Shown here: positions 1 through 8,222 of the stretch, piece by piece | How the letters are laid out: every line of letters starts with the position of its first letter | How positions within the stretch are numbered: position 1 is the stretch's first letter | DNA from: Clostridiales bacterium | Lineage (GTDB): Bacteria; Bacillota; Clostridia; Peptostreptococcales; Anaerovoracaceae | Assembly: GCA_009776955.1 (NCBI GenBank) | Contig: WRMW01000012.1 | Span: 1-54,526, forward strand | Direction: 5' to 3' | Length of the DNA stretch: 54,526 bases | Program-made: the position numbers and the translations under genes | Notes under the pieces: generated by a model | Databases searched by the model: none | Told to the model about the DNA's origin: nothing | The model's input: the letters and a program-made list of their open reading frames with translations, nothing else

Positions 1-83
1 GGGAGGGGATGGGTAGGGGGGTGTGGTGACGGGTGGGGGGGGGGGGGGGGTTTTTTTCGACCAAAAAAAACCCCCCCCCCCCC
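1..83. other. homopolymer / fold-back artefact at contig end
   Basis: The first 83 bases are almost pure G, then a T run, a short cgacc core, an A run and a C run. The G-T half is the reverse complement of the A-C half, giving a fold-back palindrome made of homopolymers. No gene is readable here. It interrupts the 3' end of aroE, which is still in frame when it enters the C run. I read it as an assembly or amplification artefact rather than a biological element. Confidence 0.75.
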
Positions 84-84
84 G

Positions 85-759
85 CTTCGCCTGTGCCACA
101 AGCATCGCAAGCCCGCCGAAGCCTGGGATTCCGCAGTCCTCGGCATCAAGAAGCAACTCCGTTTTTGCGGGGTTGTAAATAAGGTCTATTACGGCTCGGC
201 AATTATGGAAATTTGCCAAACCCGTAAACGGTGAGGCACCGTTGTTCGGGTACATGCCCACCGGCGTGGCGTTGACGATTATTATTGCGTCGCTGTGCCT
301 GTGGACATTTTCGTAATTGTTCTCGCCAGTTCTGGACACGACGATGACTTCGCGTGCCCCTTTGTCACGTAGCACGGCCTGCACGGTTAGCGACGCGCCG
401 CCGCTTCCGAGGATTATTGCCTTGCCGCCTGCGATGTCCACGCCTGCCTGCCCTAGCAGATATTCAAAGCCGAAATAGTCCGTGTTGTCGCCGTAAAGCC
501 CACCGTCTTTGAGGCGGACGAGCGTGTTCACGCTGCCGATGGCGCGGGCGGTCTCGGAAAGCCCCGTGCAAAATGGGATGACGGCCTTCTTGTACGGGAT
601 GGTGACATTTAGCCCGTCAAAGTCCCCGTTGCGAACAAAATTCTCCAGTTCCTCCGGCTTTTTCTCGTAAAGAAGAAACTCGTAGCCGCCAAGCTCGGCG
701 TGTATCTGAGGCGAAAAGCTGTGCGAAAGCCGCTCGCCAAGCACCCCGCATTTTAGCAT
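85..759 (-). CDS. aroE: shikimate dehydrogenase (3' end cut by contig edge)
   Basis: Reduces 3-dehydroshikimate to shikimate with NADPH in the cytosolic shikimate pathway. About 225 codons are readable of a usual 270-290, and no stop is reached before the homopolymer tract. The N-terminus has the shikimate-binding SHSFSP motif (residues 12-17). It is followed by NVTIPYKK with the catalytic lysine, then GDNTD with the catalytic aspartate. A glycine-rich LGSGGAS nucleotide-binding turn and NATPVGMYP come later. The ATG at 759 is preceded by a good ribosome binding site (GGAGAGGTGG). It is the last visible gene of the aromatic operon, 76 bases downstream of pheA. A shikimate kinase gene is not in the window and may lie further downstream. 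Confidence 0.93.
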
Positions 760-835
760 ACGGCCACCTCTCCATTATGCACGAACCGCCACCCCTTAGT
801 GAACGATTGTGCATTTTTCCCCAAATTATTCGGCA

Positions 836-1975
836 TCAGACCACCTCTGAATAGCTGCCGAGGTAGTAGAAATCGTCGCAAATATCCTTTAATTCCCGCA
901 AAACCTGCGAAAATGCGGGGGAGTGGACGGGCGCTTCGAGGTCGAAATAGAACATAAATTCAAAGTCTCGGTCGGGCAGCGGGCGGCTTTCGAGCTTGAT
1001 GAGGTTGATGCCGTGGATGTAGAATCGCGACAGCACTTGGTATAGCGACCCTGGGCGGTGCGGGAGGGTCAGCATCAGGCTCGTTTTGTCTGCGCCGGGG
1101 TAGATGGCGAGCGATTTTGATATGCAGATGAAGCGGGTATAATTGTTGCCTTGGTCCTGCACGGAGTCCTCAAGGCGTTTCAGCCCGTAGAGCGCGGCGC
1201 AATTTCGTGATGAGAGCGCGGCCACGTCGCTGCGTTCGGACTCTGCGACCATCTTGGCGGCTTCGGCGGTGTTCTCGCAGGCGGTCACCTTGCAGCCTAG
1301 GGATTTCAGGAACTCAGTGCATTGGGCGATGGCCTGCTCGTGCGAGTAGACCTCTTTTATCGAGGATATTTCCACGTTTTCTTTTGCGAGCAGGCAGTGG
1401 TCGATTTTCAGCCTTGCGCTGCGGACGATGAAGAACGGGTATCGCATCATAAGGTCGTAGACTTGGTTGATGGAGCCGGCGGTGCTGTTTTCCAACGGGA
1501 GCACGCCGTAGGCGCAGAGCCCGCTGTCTATCGCGGAAAAGACGCTTTCAAAGGTGTTGCAGTAAATGATGCTCGGCAGGGAGAACAGTTTTTCGGTTGC
1601 GAGTTGGGCGTAGGCGCCCTCAACGCCCTGACAGGCTACGACAGCCCGCTCAGGAAAGACCTGGTCGGTGTCCTGGACGGCTTCGCCTATCCTGTCCGCC
1701 AACACGGAAACCGGGTTTATGATGCGTTCCTGTTCGGAGCGGCTGAGCTCGAACAACAATGAGTACAGTGCGGTGACGTAGGATTCGTGGCCTGGCTCCA
1801 CCTTTTGGGATAGGTCGTATAATTTTTCACGCTCGCGTGCGGAGTCGTATATGGGCAGGCTGTTTTGCTGCTTGTAGGCTGCGACTTCCGCGGCGATTTC
1901 CATTCGTCGCTCGAATAGGCGGACTAGGTTTTCGTCGATTGCGTCGATGTTTTTGCGAAGTTGTTGCAGGTCCAT
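836..1975 (-). CDS. pheA: bifunctional chorismate mutase / prephenate dehydratase (P-protein)
   Basis: Converts chorismate to prephenate and then to phenylpyruvate for phenylalanine synthesis. The 379-residue product begins with an AroQ-type helical chorismate mutase domain (about residues 1-90, MDLQQLRKNIDAIDENLVRL). The prephenate dehydratase domain follows (GVEGAYAQLA near its start, PLENSTAGSI, and NYTRF before the regulatory part). It ends in an ACT domain with the ESRP motif, where phenylalanine normally binds for feedback control. The open frame extends upstream to 2464, but that part is a shadow of aroC. The ATG at 1975 has an AAAGGAGA site 6 bases upstream. It lies 38 bases after aroC in the aromatic operon. 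Length is normal for a P-protein. Confidence 0.93.
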   Translation of the reverse strand: MDLQQLRKNIDAIDENLVRLFERRMEIAAEVAAYKQQNSLPIYDSAREREKLYDLSQKVEPGHESYVTALYSLLFELSRSEQERIINPVSVLADRIGEAVQDTDQVFPERAVVACQGVEGAYAQLATEKLFSLPSIIYCNTFESVFSAIDSGLCAYGVLPLENSTAGSINQVYDLMMRYPFFIVRSARLKIDHCLLAKENVEISSIKEVYSHEQAIAQCTEFLKSLGCKVTACENTAEAAKMVAESERSDVAALSSRNCAALYGLKRLEDSVQDQGNNYTRFICISKSLAIYPGADKTSLMLTLPHRPGSLYQVLSRFYIHGINLIKLESRPLPDRDFEFMFYFDLEAPVHSPAFSQVLRELKDICDDFYYLGSYSEVV

Positions 1976-2013
1976 GGGGGGTCTCCTTTGGTTCTGGGGG
2001 TGGGGGTGGTTGC

Positions 2014-3111
2014 TTAGGGGTGGTTTTTGTTGAGGTCTAGCAGGGCGTCGTAAAGGGCGATGGCGGCGGCGGCTTCCACGCAGGGGACGGCGCGGGGGAC
2101 GATGCAGGGGTCGTGGCGGCCCTCTATGGTGAGTTTTGCGTCCTCGCGTCTGGACAGGCTGACGCTGTCCTGCTCGATGGCGATGGACGAGGTCGGCTTG
2201 AACGCGACACGGAACACCAGGGGCATTCCAGAGGTGATGCCGCCAAGGATGCCGCCGTGGTTGTTTGTGCGGGTCTTTACGTCGTTTCCGTCCATATAGA
2301 ATGCGTCGTTGTTTTGTGAACCACGAAGCACGGCGGCATCGAAGCCGTTGCCGAACTCGATGCCTTTCACTGCCGGTATGCCGAAAATGATTGAGGCTAT
2401 GCTGTTTTCCATGCCATCGAACATCGGGTCGCCGAGACCGGCGGGAACGCCTGTGGCACGGCATTCGACGATGCCGCCGAGCGAGTCGCCTGCTTTCTTG
2501 GCGGATTCGATGGCTTCGAGCATCAGCTCTTTGGCGAGCCCGCTCAGAACGGGGAAGTCGGCTTCACGCAGGGCGCGTATATTGTTCTCGTCTGCCTTGA
2601 CCTGGTCGAATGTCAGGTCGAGGATGTCACCGATCTGTGCGATATGGGCGGCGATGTCTATGCCTTCGCTCTTTAGAAGCTGTAGGCAGATGCCGCCTGC
2701 GATGCATAGAGGCGCTGTGAGCCGCCCAGAAAACGCCCCGGCACCTCGTATGTCGTGCGACTCGCCGTATTTGACGTATGCGGTGTAGTCGGCGTGCGAT
2801 GGTCGGGGGATGTCCTTTAGCTGCTCGTAGTCGGCGGGTCGGGTATCCGTGTTGCGGATGAGGGCGGCGAGGGGCGTGCCGCAGGTAAGTCCGTCTTTGT
2901 TCAGACCAGATAAAACTTCTATTTCGTCGGATTCCTTGCGGGGGGTGGCATGGGCGGCGCGCCCCGGCGCCCGCCGCATCATAAACGCGTTCAGCTCGTC
3001 GAAGTCTATGGCAAAGCCTGCCGGCAGCCCGTCTATGCACACGCCCACGGCGGGCGCGTGTGATTGCCCGAATATGGAGAGCTTTATGTTCTTTCCGTAT
3101 ACTGATGACAT
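2014..3111 (-). CDS. aroC: chorismate synthase
   Basis: Catalyses the last shared step of the shikimate pathway, the FMN-dependent elimination of phosphate from EPSP to give chorismate. The 365-residue protein starts MSSVYGKNIKLSIFGQSHA, matching the conserved G-x-SHG-like N-terminal signature. It has the family motifs RRAPGRAAHATPRKESDE, GAGAFSGRLTAP, SIIFGIPAVKGIEFG, NNHGGILGGITSGMP and RHDPCIVPRAVP. Length is typical. The ATG at 3111 has an AAAGGAG site 8 bases upstream and lies 17 bases after the aroA stop. The product feeds pheA, tyrA and the other chorismate users. Confidence 0.96.
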   Translation of the reverse strand: MSSVYGKNIKLSIFGQSHAPAVGVCIDGLPAGFAIDFDELNAFMMRRAPGRAAHATPRKESDEIEVLSGLNKDGLTCGTPLAALIRNTDTRPADYEQLKDIPRPSHADYTAYVKYGESHDIRGAGAFSGRLTAPLCIAGGICLQLLKSEGIDIAAHIAQIGDILDLTFDQVKADENNIRALREADFPVLSGLAKELMLEAIESAKKAGDSLGGIVECRATGVPAGLGDPMFDGMENSIASIIFGIPAVKGIEFGNGFDAAVLRGSQNNDAFYMDGNDVKTRTNNHGGILGGITSGMPLVFRVAFKPTSSIAIEQDSVSLSRREDAKLTIEGRHDPCIVPRAVPCVEAAAAIALYDALLDLNKNHP

Positions 3112-3128
3112 GGTCTGGCTCCTTTCAC

Positions 3129-4439
3129 TTATAAAACATCACACTCGCCGCCCAAAACGTCGGCGAAATCCATAAAAAATGTCGGGTATGATTTTCGCAC
3201 CGCTCCGGCGCCACGTATCACCACCAGCCCGGTGCAAGCGCACGAAAGGATGGCGGCGGTCATGGCTATGCGGTGGTCACCGAATGACTGCGCCTCACCG
3301 CCAGACAAGTTCTCTTTCCCGACGATGACCAAGCCGTCCTCGGTCTCGGCGATGTCCGCGCCCAAGGCGGAAAGGGTGGCGGCCACCGTACGCAGCCGAT
3401 CGCTTTCCTTGATGCGTAGGCGTCCTGCGCCACGTATGACGGTCTTGCCTGGAGTGACGGAAGCTACGGCGGCAAGTATCGGCACAAGGTCGGGCGTATC
3501 TTCGGCGTTAATTTCGATGGGTTGGGGCAGTGCATCGCCTATTGACGATGTACTGCCCCCCATAACCGTCACCGCATCCCCCTCGCACGTTATCTCCGCC
3601 CCGAACAATGGCAGCAAATCCACGATGGCTCTGTCGCCCTGCTTGGATTTGAGGTCGAGCCCTGTGACGGTGACCCCTTGCGGTGTAAGCGCCCCCGCCG
3701 AAAGCCAGAACGCCGCGTTTGACCAGTCCCCGCCAGCACGAACCGTCCCTGGGGAACGTGGCCGCTGCCCGCCTTTTATGCGGAAGACCCGTTCAGCATC
3801 GCCGCCGCCGACTTCTTCCGAAATATTTACCCCGAACAAGCCAAGAGCCTCAAGCGTCATGTCCACATAGGGGCGCGACTCCAATGCGCCCGTCACGCAT
3901 ATTTTACTGTCGCCCGCAAGCAGCGGAAGCGCGAACATCAGCCCGCTTATGAATTGGGAGGATATATTCCCCGCAAGGGTGTATGTCCCGCTTTGGAGCT
4001 GACCCTCGCAGATTAGCGGGGAGCGCCCCGGCTCGGACAGGATGCAGCCGTGCGACGCCATTTCCTCGTACAGCGGTGACAGCGGGCGTTCGGGCAGGCG
4101 GCCGTCCATATGCAAGGCGGCGGTCACGCCTAGCGCGCCACAAACCGGCAGCAGAAACCGCAGCGTAGAGCCGCTTTCGCCACAATGTAAATGTGCCGCA
4201 CCGTCAACCACCCCCCCAACCGGCTCCACATAAAACCCTTCGCCCTCATACCGCACTTTCGCCCCGAGCGCCTCAAGGCACGCCGCGGTCGCGTCGATAT
4301 CCTCCGAACGCTGCGGGCAGGCAACGAAGGTCGCCCCCTCCGCAAGCGCGGCGCAAATCAACAGCCTATGCGCTTCGGATTTTGAAGAAATCGCCCGAAC
4401 TGTGCCGCCACGAATGGGCTTTTCTATCCGCACGTCCAC
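3129..4439 (-). CDS. aroA: 3-phosphoshikimate 1-carboxyvinyltransferase (EPSP synthase)
   Basis: Joins phosphoenolpyruvate to shikimate-3-phosphate. The protein is about 436 residues and has the family signatures SSKSEAHRLL (substrate-binding lysine), GESGSTLRFLLP, KESDRL and GDHRIAMTAA. The open frame allows a TTG start at 4454 inside aroB. The GTG at 4439 fits better: it has GAGG 9 bases upstream and follows the aroB stop (4441-4443) directly. An oddity is a 36-base hairpin (3524-3559) inside the gene, encoding an extra STSSIGDALPQP stretch just before the conserved EINAEDTPD segment. It belongs to a palindrome family seen elsewhere in the window. The frame stays open, so the enzyme is probably functional. 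Confidence 0.94.
   Translation of the reverse strand: MDVRIEKPIRGGTVRAISSKSEAHRLLICAALAEGATFVACPQRSEDIDATAACLEALGAKVRYEGEGFYVEPVGGVVDGAAHLHCGESGSTLRFLLPVCGALGVTAALHMDGRLPERPLSPLYEEMASHGCILSEPGRSPLICEGQLQSGTYTLAGNISSQFISGLMFALPLLAGDSKICVTGALESRPYVDMTLEALGLFGVNISEEVGGGDAERVFRIKGGQRPRSPGTVRAGGDWSNAAFWLSAGALTPQGVTVTGLDLKSKQGDRAIVDLLPLFGAEITCEGDAVTVMGGSTSSIGDALPQPIEINAEDTPDLVPILAAVASVTPGKTVIRGAGRLRIKESDRLRTVAATLSALGADIAETEDGLVIVGKENLSGGEAQSFGDHRIAMTAAILSCACTGLVVIRGAGAVRKSYPTFFMDFADVLGGECDVL
3524..3559. repeat. palindromic insertion in aroA (ATCG hairpin family)
   Basis: A 14-base arm GGGGCAGTGCATCG is followed by an 8-base loop and its reverse complement with one mismatch (CGATGTACTGCCCC). It lies wholly inside aroA and is in frame. 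Related hairpins with an ATCG(T/C)C ... G(A/G)CGAT core occur at 10094-10109 (inside the xPxTG protein gene) and 30731-30752 (inside the giant gene). Confidence 0.7.
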
Positions 4440-4440
4440 C

Positions 4441-5502
4441 TTACATTTCCTCAAGCCCCATGCTTATTATGCCCTCCAGCTCGCAAGCAGGGACTTTCTT
4501 CAATATGCACTCGCCTATTCGGGCGGGAAAGACCATGGTAAGGCTCTGGCCGTCACGTTTTTTGTCGGACAGGCACGCCTCCGCAAGGCTTTCCGCATCG
4601 TAATCCGTGTTTTCAGGCAAGCCGTACAGCCGCAGCATCCGCAAAACGCTTTGCAGACAGTCCTCGCCGCAAATTCCCAGGCGGGCGGCCGCACGCGTAA
4701 CGATTGCCATGCCTGCCGCCACGGCGTAGCCATGCGGTGTTTCATAACCGCTCAGTAGCTCTATGGCGTGGCCAACGGTATGCCCGTAGTTCAGCAGTTT
4801 GCGGTTGCCTGTCTCAAATTCGTCCTGCGTCACGATGTCACGCTTTATTTCCACGCAGCGGGCGATCACGCCCTCCAATTGTTGCTTTATGGGCGTTTCC
4901 AGTGACTCGAACAACGTTGCGTCCCCAAGCGCGCCGGTCTTTATCACCTCGGTGCAGCCCTCGCGGAAAGCTTGCTGCGTCAGCGTCGAAAGCAGCGACG
5001 TGTCGCATATCACGATATTCGGCTGATAGAAAGCGCCCGCCAGGTTTTTCCCCGCCGCCAGGTTTATGGCGGTCTTGCCACCGACGGACGAATCCACCGC
5101 CGCGACCAATGTCGTGGGAATCTGCACGAACGGCACGCCCCTCATATAAGACGCGGCGACAAAGCCTGCGAGGTCCCCCACAACCCCGCCGCCCAGCGCA
5201 ACCACCACGTCTGTCCGCGCAAGCTTCTTCAGCGCAAGAAAATTCAAGATTCTGAGAAAATTATCGCCGTTTTTGAAGATTTCCCCGTGGGATATCACAT
5301 ACTCCACCACTCGGTATCCGCTCCCCTCAAGGGTCTCGGCAAGGCGTTTTCCGTACAGCCCCCACACGATGTCGTCTGAAATTATTGCGGCGACATGCCC
5401 GCCCGCCACAGCATCACGGACAAGCGCGCCGGCCTCACCTAAAAGGCCATCGCCGATATGGATATCGTAGACCCTAGATGCGTTTACGGTGATTTTCTTC
5501 AC
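4441..5502 (-). CDS. aroB: 3-dehydroquinate synthase
   Basis: Converts DAHP to 3-dehydroquinate using NAD+ and a divalent metal; second step of the shikimate pathway. The 353-residue product has the family motifs VVALGGGVVGDLAGFVAASYMRG, PTTLVAAVDSSVGGKTAIN, and GHTVGHAIE with metal-binding histidines. The GTG start at 5502 overlaps the tyrA stop as GTGA, which indicates translational coupling. An AGGAG lies 13 bases upstream, a rather long spacing. Its stop is 1 base before the chosen aroA start. Confidence 0.95.
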   Translation of the reverse strand: MKKITVNASRVYDIHIGDGLLGEAGALVRDAVAGGHVAAIISDDIVWGLYGKRLAETLEGSGYRVVEYVISHGEIFKNGDNFLRILNFLALKKLARTDVVVALGGGVVGDLAGFVAASYMRGVPFVQIPTTLVAAVDSSVGGKTAINLAAGKNLAGAFYQPNIVICDTSLLSTLTQQAFREGCTEVIKTGALGDATLFESLETPIKQQLEGVIARCVEIKRDIVTQDEFETGNRKLLNYGHTVGHAIELLSGYETPHGYAVAAGMAIVTRAAARLGICGEDCLQSVLRMLRLYGLPENTDYDAESLAEACLSDKKRDGQSLTMVFPARIGECILKKVPACELEGIISMGLEEM

Positions 5503-6332
5503 GAGTGGTCAAGCTCCTTTTTCAGCCGGCTGCCTTCCTCAAGCAATTCCTTGAGCAATACCCTGTCTCCTACCGCAAGGGCGTTTTTGTAGCTCGCCAG
5601 GGAGTCGATAAGAGTGTCCAATTCGTTTATAAGGCAGTCGCTGTTGTGGCTGAAAAGCTCCGACCACATGGCGGCATCGAGCCGTGCCACGCGCGTCAGA
5701 TCCCTGTAGCTGCCTGCGGAAAAACCCTTGTGGTCGGTTGCCGAGGGGCTTTTGATATATGCGTTTGAGACCAGGTGCGCCATCTGCGAGCTGAACGCTA
5801 TCAGCCTGTCGTGTTCCTCTGCCGTAGAGATGGTCAGGTGCCCGAACCCGACGGGGGCCAGGACGTCCTCGATACGCCCAAACAGAGCCGCATCGTCGTA
5901 TATCGGCGGCACAAGCACCATGGCCGCGCCGTAAAAAAGGTTTGCGCTGCTGTTTTTGAAACCCGCCTTGTGGCTTCCCGCCATGGGGTGCCCACCGACA
6001 AAAACAAAGCCGTGTTTCTCGGCGAGCGGGAAGCACTTTTCGCAGACAAACCGCTTGACGCCGCAGCAGTCGATTACTATCGCATTTTTGGCGATGTTAG
6101 GGGCGGCGCCCTCAAGATAGGCCACCGCGTCTTCGGGATTTATGGCGAGAAATATCACGTCGCAAAGCCCTAGAGCGTTTTCGTCGAGCACGCCATACAC
6201 GACGTCGGAAAGCTGTGCAAAGCCTAGAATGGCGTCGTCTTTGTCGAAAGCGTAGACCGTGTGCCCCTCACCGCTGTACGCCTTGGCAAGCGAGCCGCCT
6301 ATCAGCCCCATGCCTACGATTCCTATGTTCAT
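5499..6332 (-). CDS. tyrA: prephenate dehydrogenase
   Basis: Oxidatively decarboxylates prephenate to 4-hydroxyphenylpyruvate for tyrosine synthesis. The 277-residue protein starts with a Rossmann NAD(P)-binding turn (GIVGMGLIGGSLAKA, residues 4-18). It then has DCCGVKRFV, the GGHPMAGSHKAGF motif with the catalytic-region histidine, and HDRLIAFSSQMAHLVSNAYI. There is no ACT domain, so it is the short form. The ATG at 6332 overlaps the aroF stop (ATGA). Arogenate specificity cannot be excluded from sequence alone. Confidence 0.93.
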   Translation of the reverse strand: MNIGIVGMGLIGGSLAKAYSGEGHTVYAFDKDDAILGFAQLSDVVYGVLDENALGLCDVIFLAINPEDAVAYLEGAAPNIAKNAIVIDCCGVKRFVCEKCFPLAEKHGFVFVGGHPMAGSHKAGFKNSSANLFYGAAMVLVPPIYDDAALFGRIEDVLAPVGFGHLTISTAEEHDRLIAFSSQMAHLVSNAYIKSPSATDHKGFSAGSYRDLTRVARLDAAMWSELFSHNSDCLINELDTLIDSLASYKNALAVGDRVLLKELLEEGSRLKKELDHS

Positions 6333-7333
6333 TGTTCCATCACCTTGCGTATCTTCCGCACTTTCCCCGCGATCTCATCAAATTGCTCGGGCGTCACGGA
6401 CTGGGCACCATCGCACAGCGCATTCACGGGGTCGTTGTGGACCTCTATCATAAGCCCGTGCGCGCCCGCCGCCGCCGCCGCCATCGCCATAGGCTCCACC
6501 AACCGCGCAATCCCGCAAGCGTGGCTCGGATCGACCACCACCGGCAGATGCGAAAGCTCCTTGAGCATCGGCACTGCCGAAAGGTCCAACGTGTTCCGCG
6601 TATAGGTCTCGAATGTGCGGATTCCACGTTCGCACAATATGACATTATGGTTGCCGCTTGCCATGATATACTCCGCGCTCATCAAAAGCTCCTGCATATT
6701 GTTCGCCAATCCTCGCTTCAACAATATAGGCTTCTGGGTCGTGCCCAATTCCTTGAGCAGCTCGAAGTTCTGCATGTTCCGCGCGCCCACCTGGATGATG
6801 TCCACTTCCTCGAAAATGGGTATGTGGTTGACGTTCATAATCTCCGTGACTATGGGCATGCCCGTCCGCTTTTTCGCTTCGAGCAGAAACTCTATGCCCT
6901 CCGCCCGCAACCCCTGGAAATCGTACGGCGATGTACGCGGTTTGAACGCTCCACCTCGAAGAATCGTCGCGCCTGAGATACGCACGCTCTCCGCGATTGC
7001 CGTTATCTGCTCCTCCGATTCCACCGAGCAAGGCCCCGCAATCATGTGAAAATTCTTCCCGCCTATCTTCAGCCCTGCGACCTCCACCACGGTGTCGTCT
7101 GGGTGGAATTTGCGGTTCGCGCTCTTGAACGGCTCGGAGATTCGCTTGACCGACTCCACCATGTCGAGCCCTTCCAGCAACTCCGTGTCGACTTGGCTCG
7201 TGTCCCCGATCAGCCCGATTATCGTGTGGAACTCGCCGACGGACAGGTGGACGCTGAGCCCCCTGCCCTCGAGCCACGCTGTCAAATTGTCGATCTGCTC
7301 CTTTGTCGCGCCTGGTTTCAATACTGCTATCAT
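6329..7333 (-). CDS. aroF: 3-deoxy-7-phosphoheptulonate (DAHP) synthase, type I-beta with N-terminal regulatory domain
   Basis: Condenses phosphoenolpyruvate and erythrose-4-phosphate, the committed step into the aromatic pathway. Of 334 residues, about the first 70 (MIAVLKPGATKEQIDNL...) form the ferredoxin-like/ACT-like regulatory domain of the Thermotoga/Bacillus type. The catalytic barrel follows, with MIAGPCSVES, RGGAFKPRTSPY, QVGARNMQNFELL, KRGL and VVDPSHACG. As first gene of the operon and carrier of the regulatory domain, it is the likely control point for the pathway. GGAGG lies 8-9 bases upstream of the ATG, with a plausible promoter 30-60 bases upstream. Confidence 0.95.
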   Translation of the reverse strand: MIAVLKPGATKEQIDNLTAWLEGRGLSVHLSVGEFHTIIGLIGDTSQVDTELLEGLDMVESVKRISEPFKSANRKFHPDDTVVEVAGLKIGGKNFHMIAGPCSVESEEQITAIAESVRISGATILRGGAFKPRTSPYDFQGLRAEGIEFLLEAKKRTGMPIVTEIMNVNHIPIFEEVDIIQVGARNMQNFELLKELGTTQKPILLKRGLANNMQELLMSAEYIMASGNHNVILCERGIRTFETYTRNTLDLSAVPMLKELSHLPVVVDPSHACGIARLVEPMAMAAAAAGAHGLMIEVHNDPVNALCDGAQSVTPEQFDEIAGKVRKIRKVMEQ

Positions 7334-7363
7334 TTTTCCTGCCTCCGTTTGGACAATTGTAAC

Positions 7364-7392
7364 AATATACGGTGGCGTTTGTATATAGGCAA
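7364..7392 (-). promoter_or_regulatory. sigma-A-type promoter of the aromatic operon
   Basis: On the minus strand TTGCCT (7387-7392) and TATATT (7364-7369) are separated by exactly 17 bases, 30 bases upstream of the aroF start. No terminator, attenuator or T-box-like leader is visible between the sortase stop and aroF. Assignment is by consensus match only. Confidence 0.5.
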
Positions 7393-7442
7393 TTGCGTTT
7401 AATTGTAATGGAAGGGTCGATTTTGCACTTGGAAATGGGCTA

Positions 7443-8222
7443 TTAGACCCGCCGGAGCCGGCCTATCAGCAGCATTCGGGCGTCTTTGAACTCGTACGCG
7501 CAGGTGGACAGGGTGACGATCTGGTCGTTCGGCGAGACGTCGATGTCCTCGCGGTAGTGGCGGGCGGTGTCCTTTATGTAATTTATGACACCGAGCTTCG
7601 AGGCGCGGTCCGTGGGGCTGTCGTATATGGCAAGGTCCTCGAAATGGACTATCATATACGCAAAAAACTCCAACTCGAAGGTCTTGTCGCTCAGGAAGAT
7701 ATGGCCGGTGGCGTTCGTGTCGAAAAACGCCCTGTCCTCGTAAAGGGCGAGCGGGCCGAACATGGAGCCGTTTTTCATATGGTGGCCGTAAATAATCGTG
7801 TTGAAGTCGGAAAAATCGCCATTGTTCCCGCAATCCATAAAGAGCGTGCCTGCCGCCAGATAATTCTCGTCGATGTCTTTGTGGAGATAATAGCTGTTGT
7901 CGTAGGTCTGGACGAATGGGTAATCTATGCCGGTATGGGGTATGTTGATCCAGCCGACTGCGTCGGGGTATCGCTCTTGCAGCCCCACGATGGTGTGGTT
8001 TATATGGGCGGGAGTGGTGCGGGCGGCAAGGTCAGCCGCCCCTGCGGACGCATCACCGACGATTGGGGCAGGGGGTTTGTACGCAGCCATTTCGCTTGAC
8101 ACAAGCCCTTCCGCTTTGTAGCCGTTCTGCATCTGCACGGCTGCGAGGCCGCTTACGGCCATGACCGCTATCAGCCCGCCTATGAGAAGATTGCGGGGAA
8201 GGTTGCGTAATATATTATCCAC
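7443..8222 (-). CDS. srtB: class B sortase
   Basis: Membrane-anchored cysteine transpeptidase that attaches surface proteins to the cell wall or polymerises pilins. The 259-residue protein has an N-terminal membrane anchor (about residues 11-32) and then a sortase barrel. The barrel has the class B features DAVGWINIPHTGIDYPFVQ, NTIIYGHHM with the catalytic histidine, TLSTCAYEF with the catalytic cysteine, and a downstream arginine (RMLLIGRL). It overlaps the SipW gene by 8 bases and is last in the surface operon. The probable substrate is the RPRTG protein at 9440-10672; clostridial class B enzymes are known to accept xPxTG signals. The fit of this pair is inference. Confidence 0.92.
   Translation of the reverse strand: MDNILRNLPRNLLIGGLIAVMAVSGLAAVQMQNGYKAEGLVSSEMAAYKPPAPIVGDASAGAADLAARTTPAHINHTIVGLQERYPDAVGWINIPHTGIDYPFVQTYDNSYYLHKDIDENYLAAGTLFMDCGNNGDFSDFNTIIYGHHMKNGSMFGPLALYEDRAFFDTNATGHIFLSDKTFELEFFAYMIVHFEDLAIYDSPTDRASKLGVINYIKDTARHYREDIDVSPNDQIVTLSTCAYEFKDARMLLIGRLRRV

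Noticed and set aside
1..83. Fold-back G/T/A/C palindrome as a replication origin or telomere-like hairpin
   Set aside because: It is made only of homopolymers and truncates aroE; the opposite end of the contig has a similar G run, so an artefact is more likely.
1976..2464. Upstream extension of the pheA frame
   Set aside because: It is antisense-frame shadow inside aroC, rich in R/H/P, and the ATG at 1975 has a good ribosome site and the right family N-terminus.
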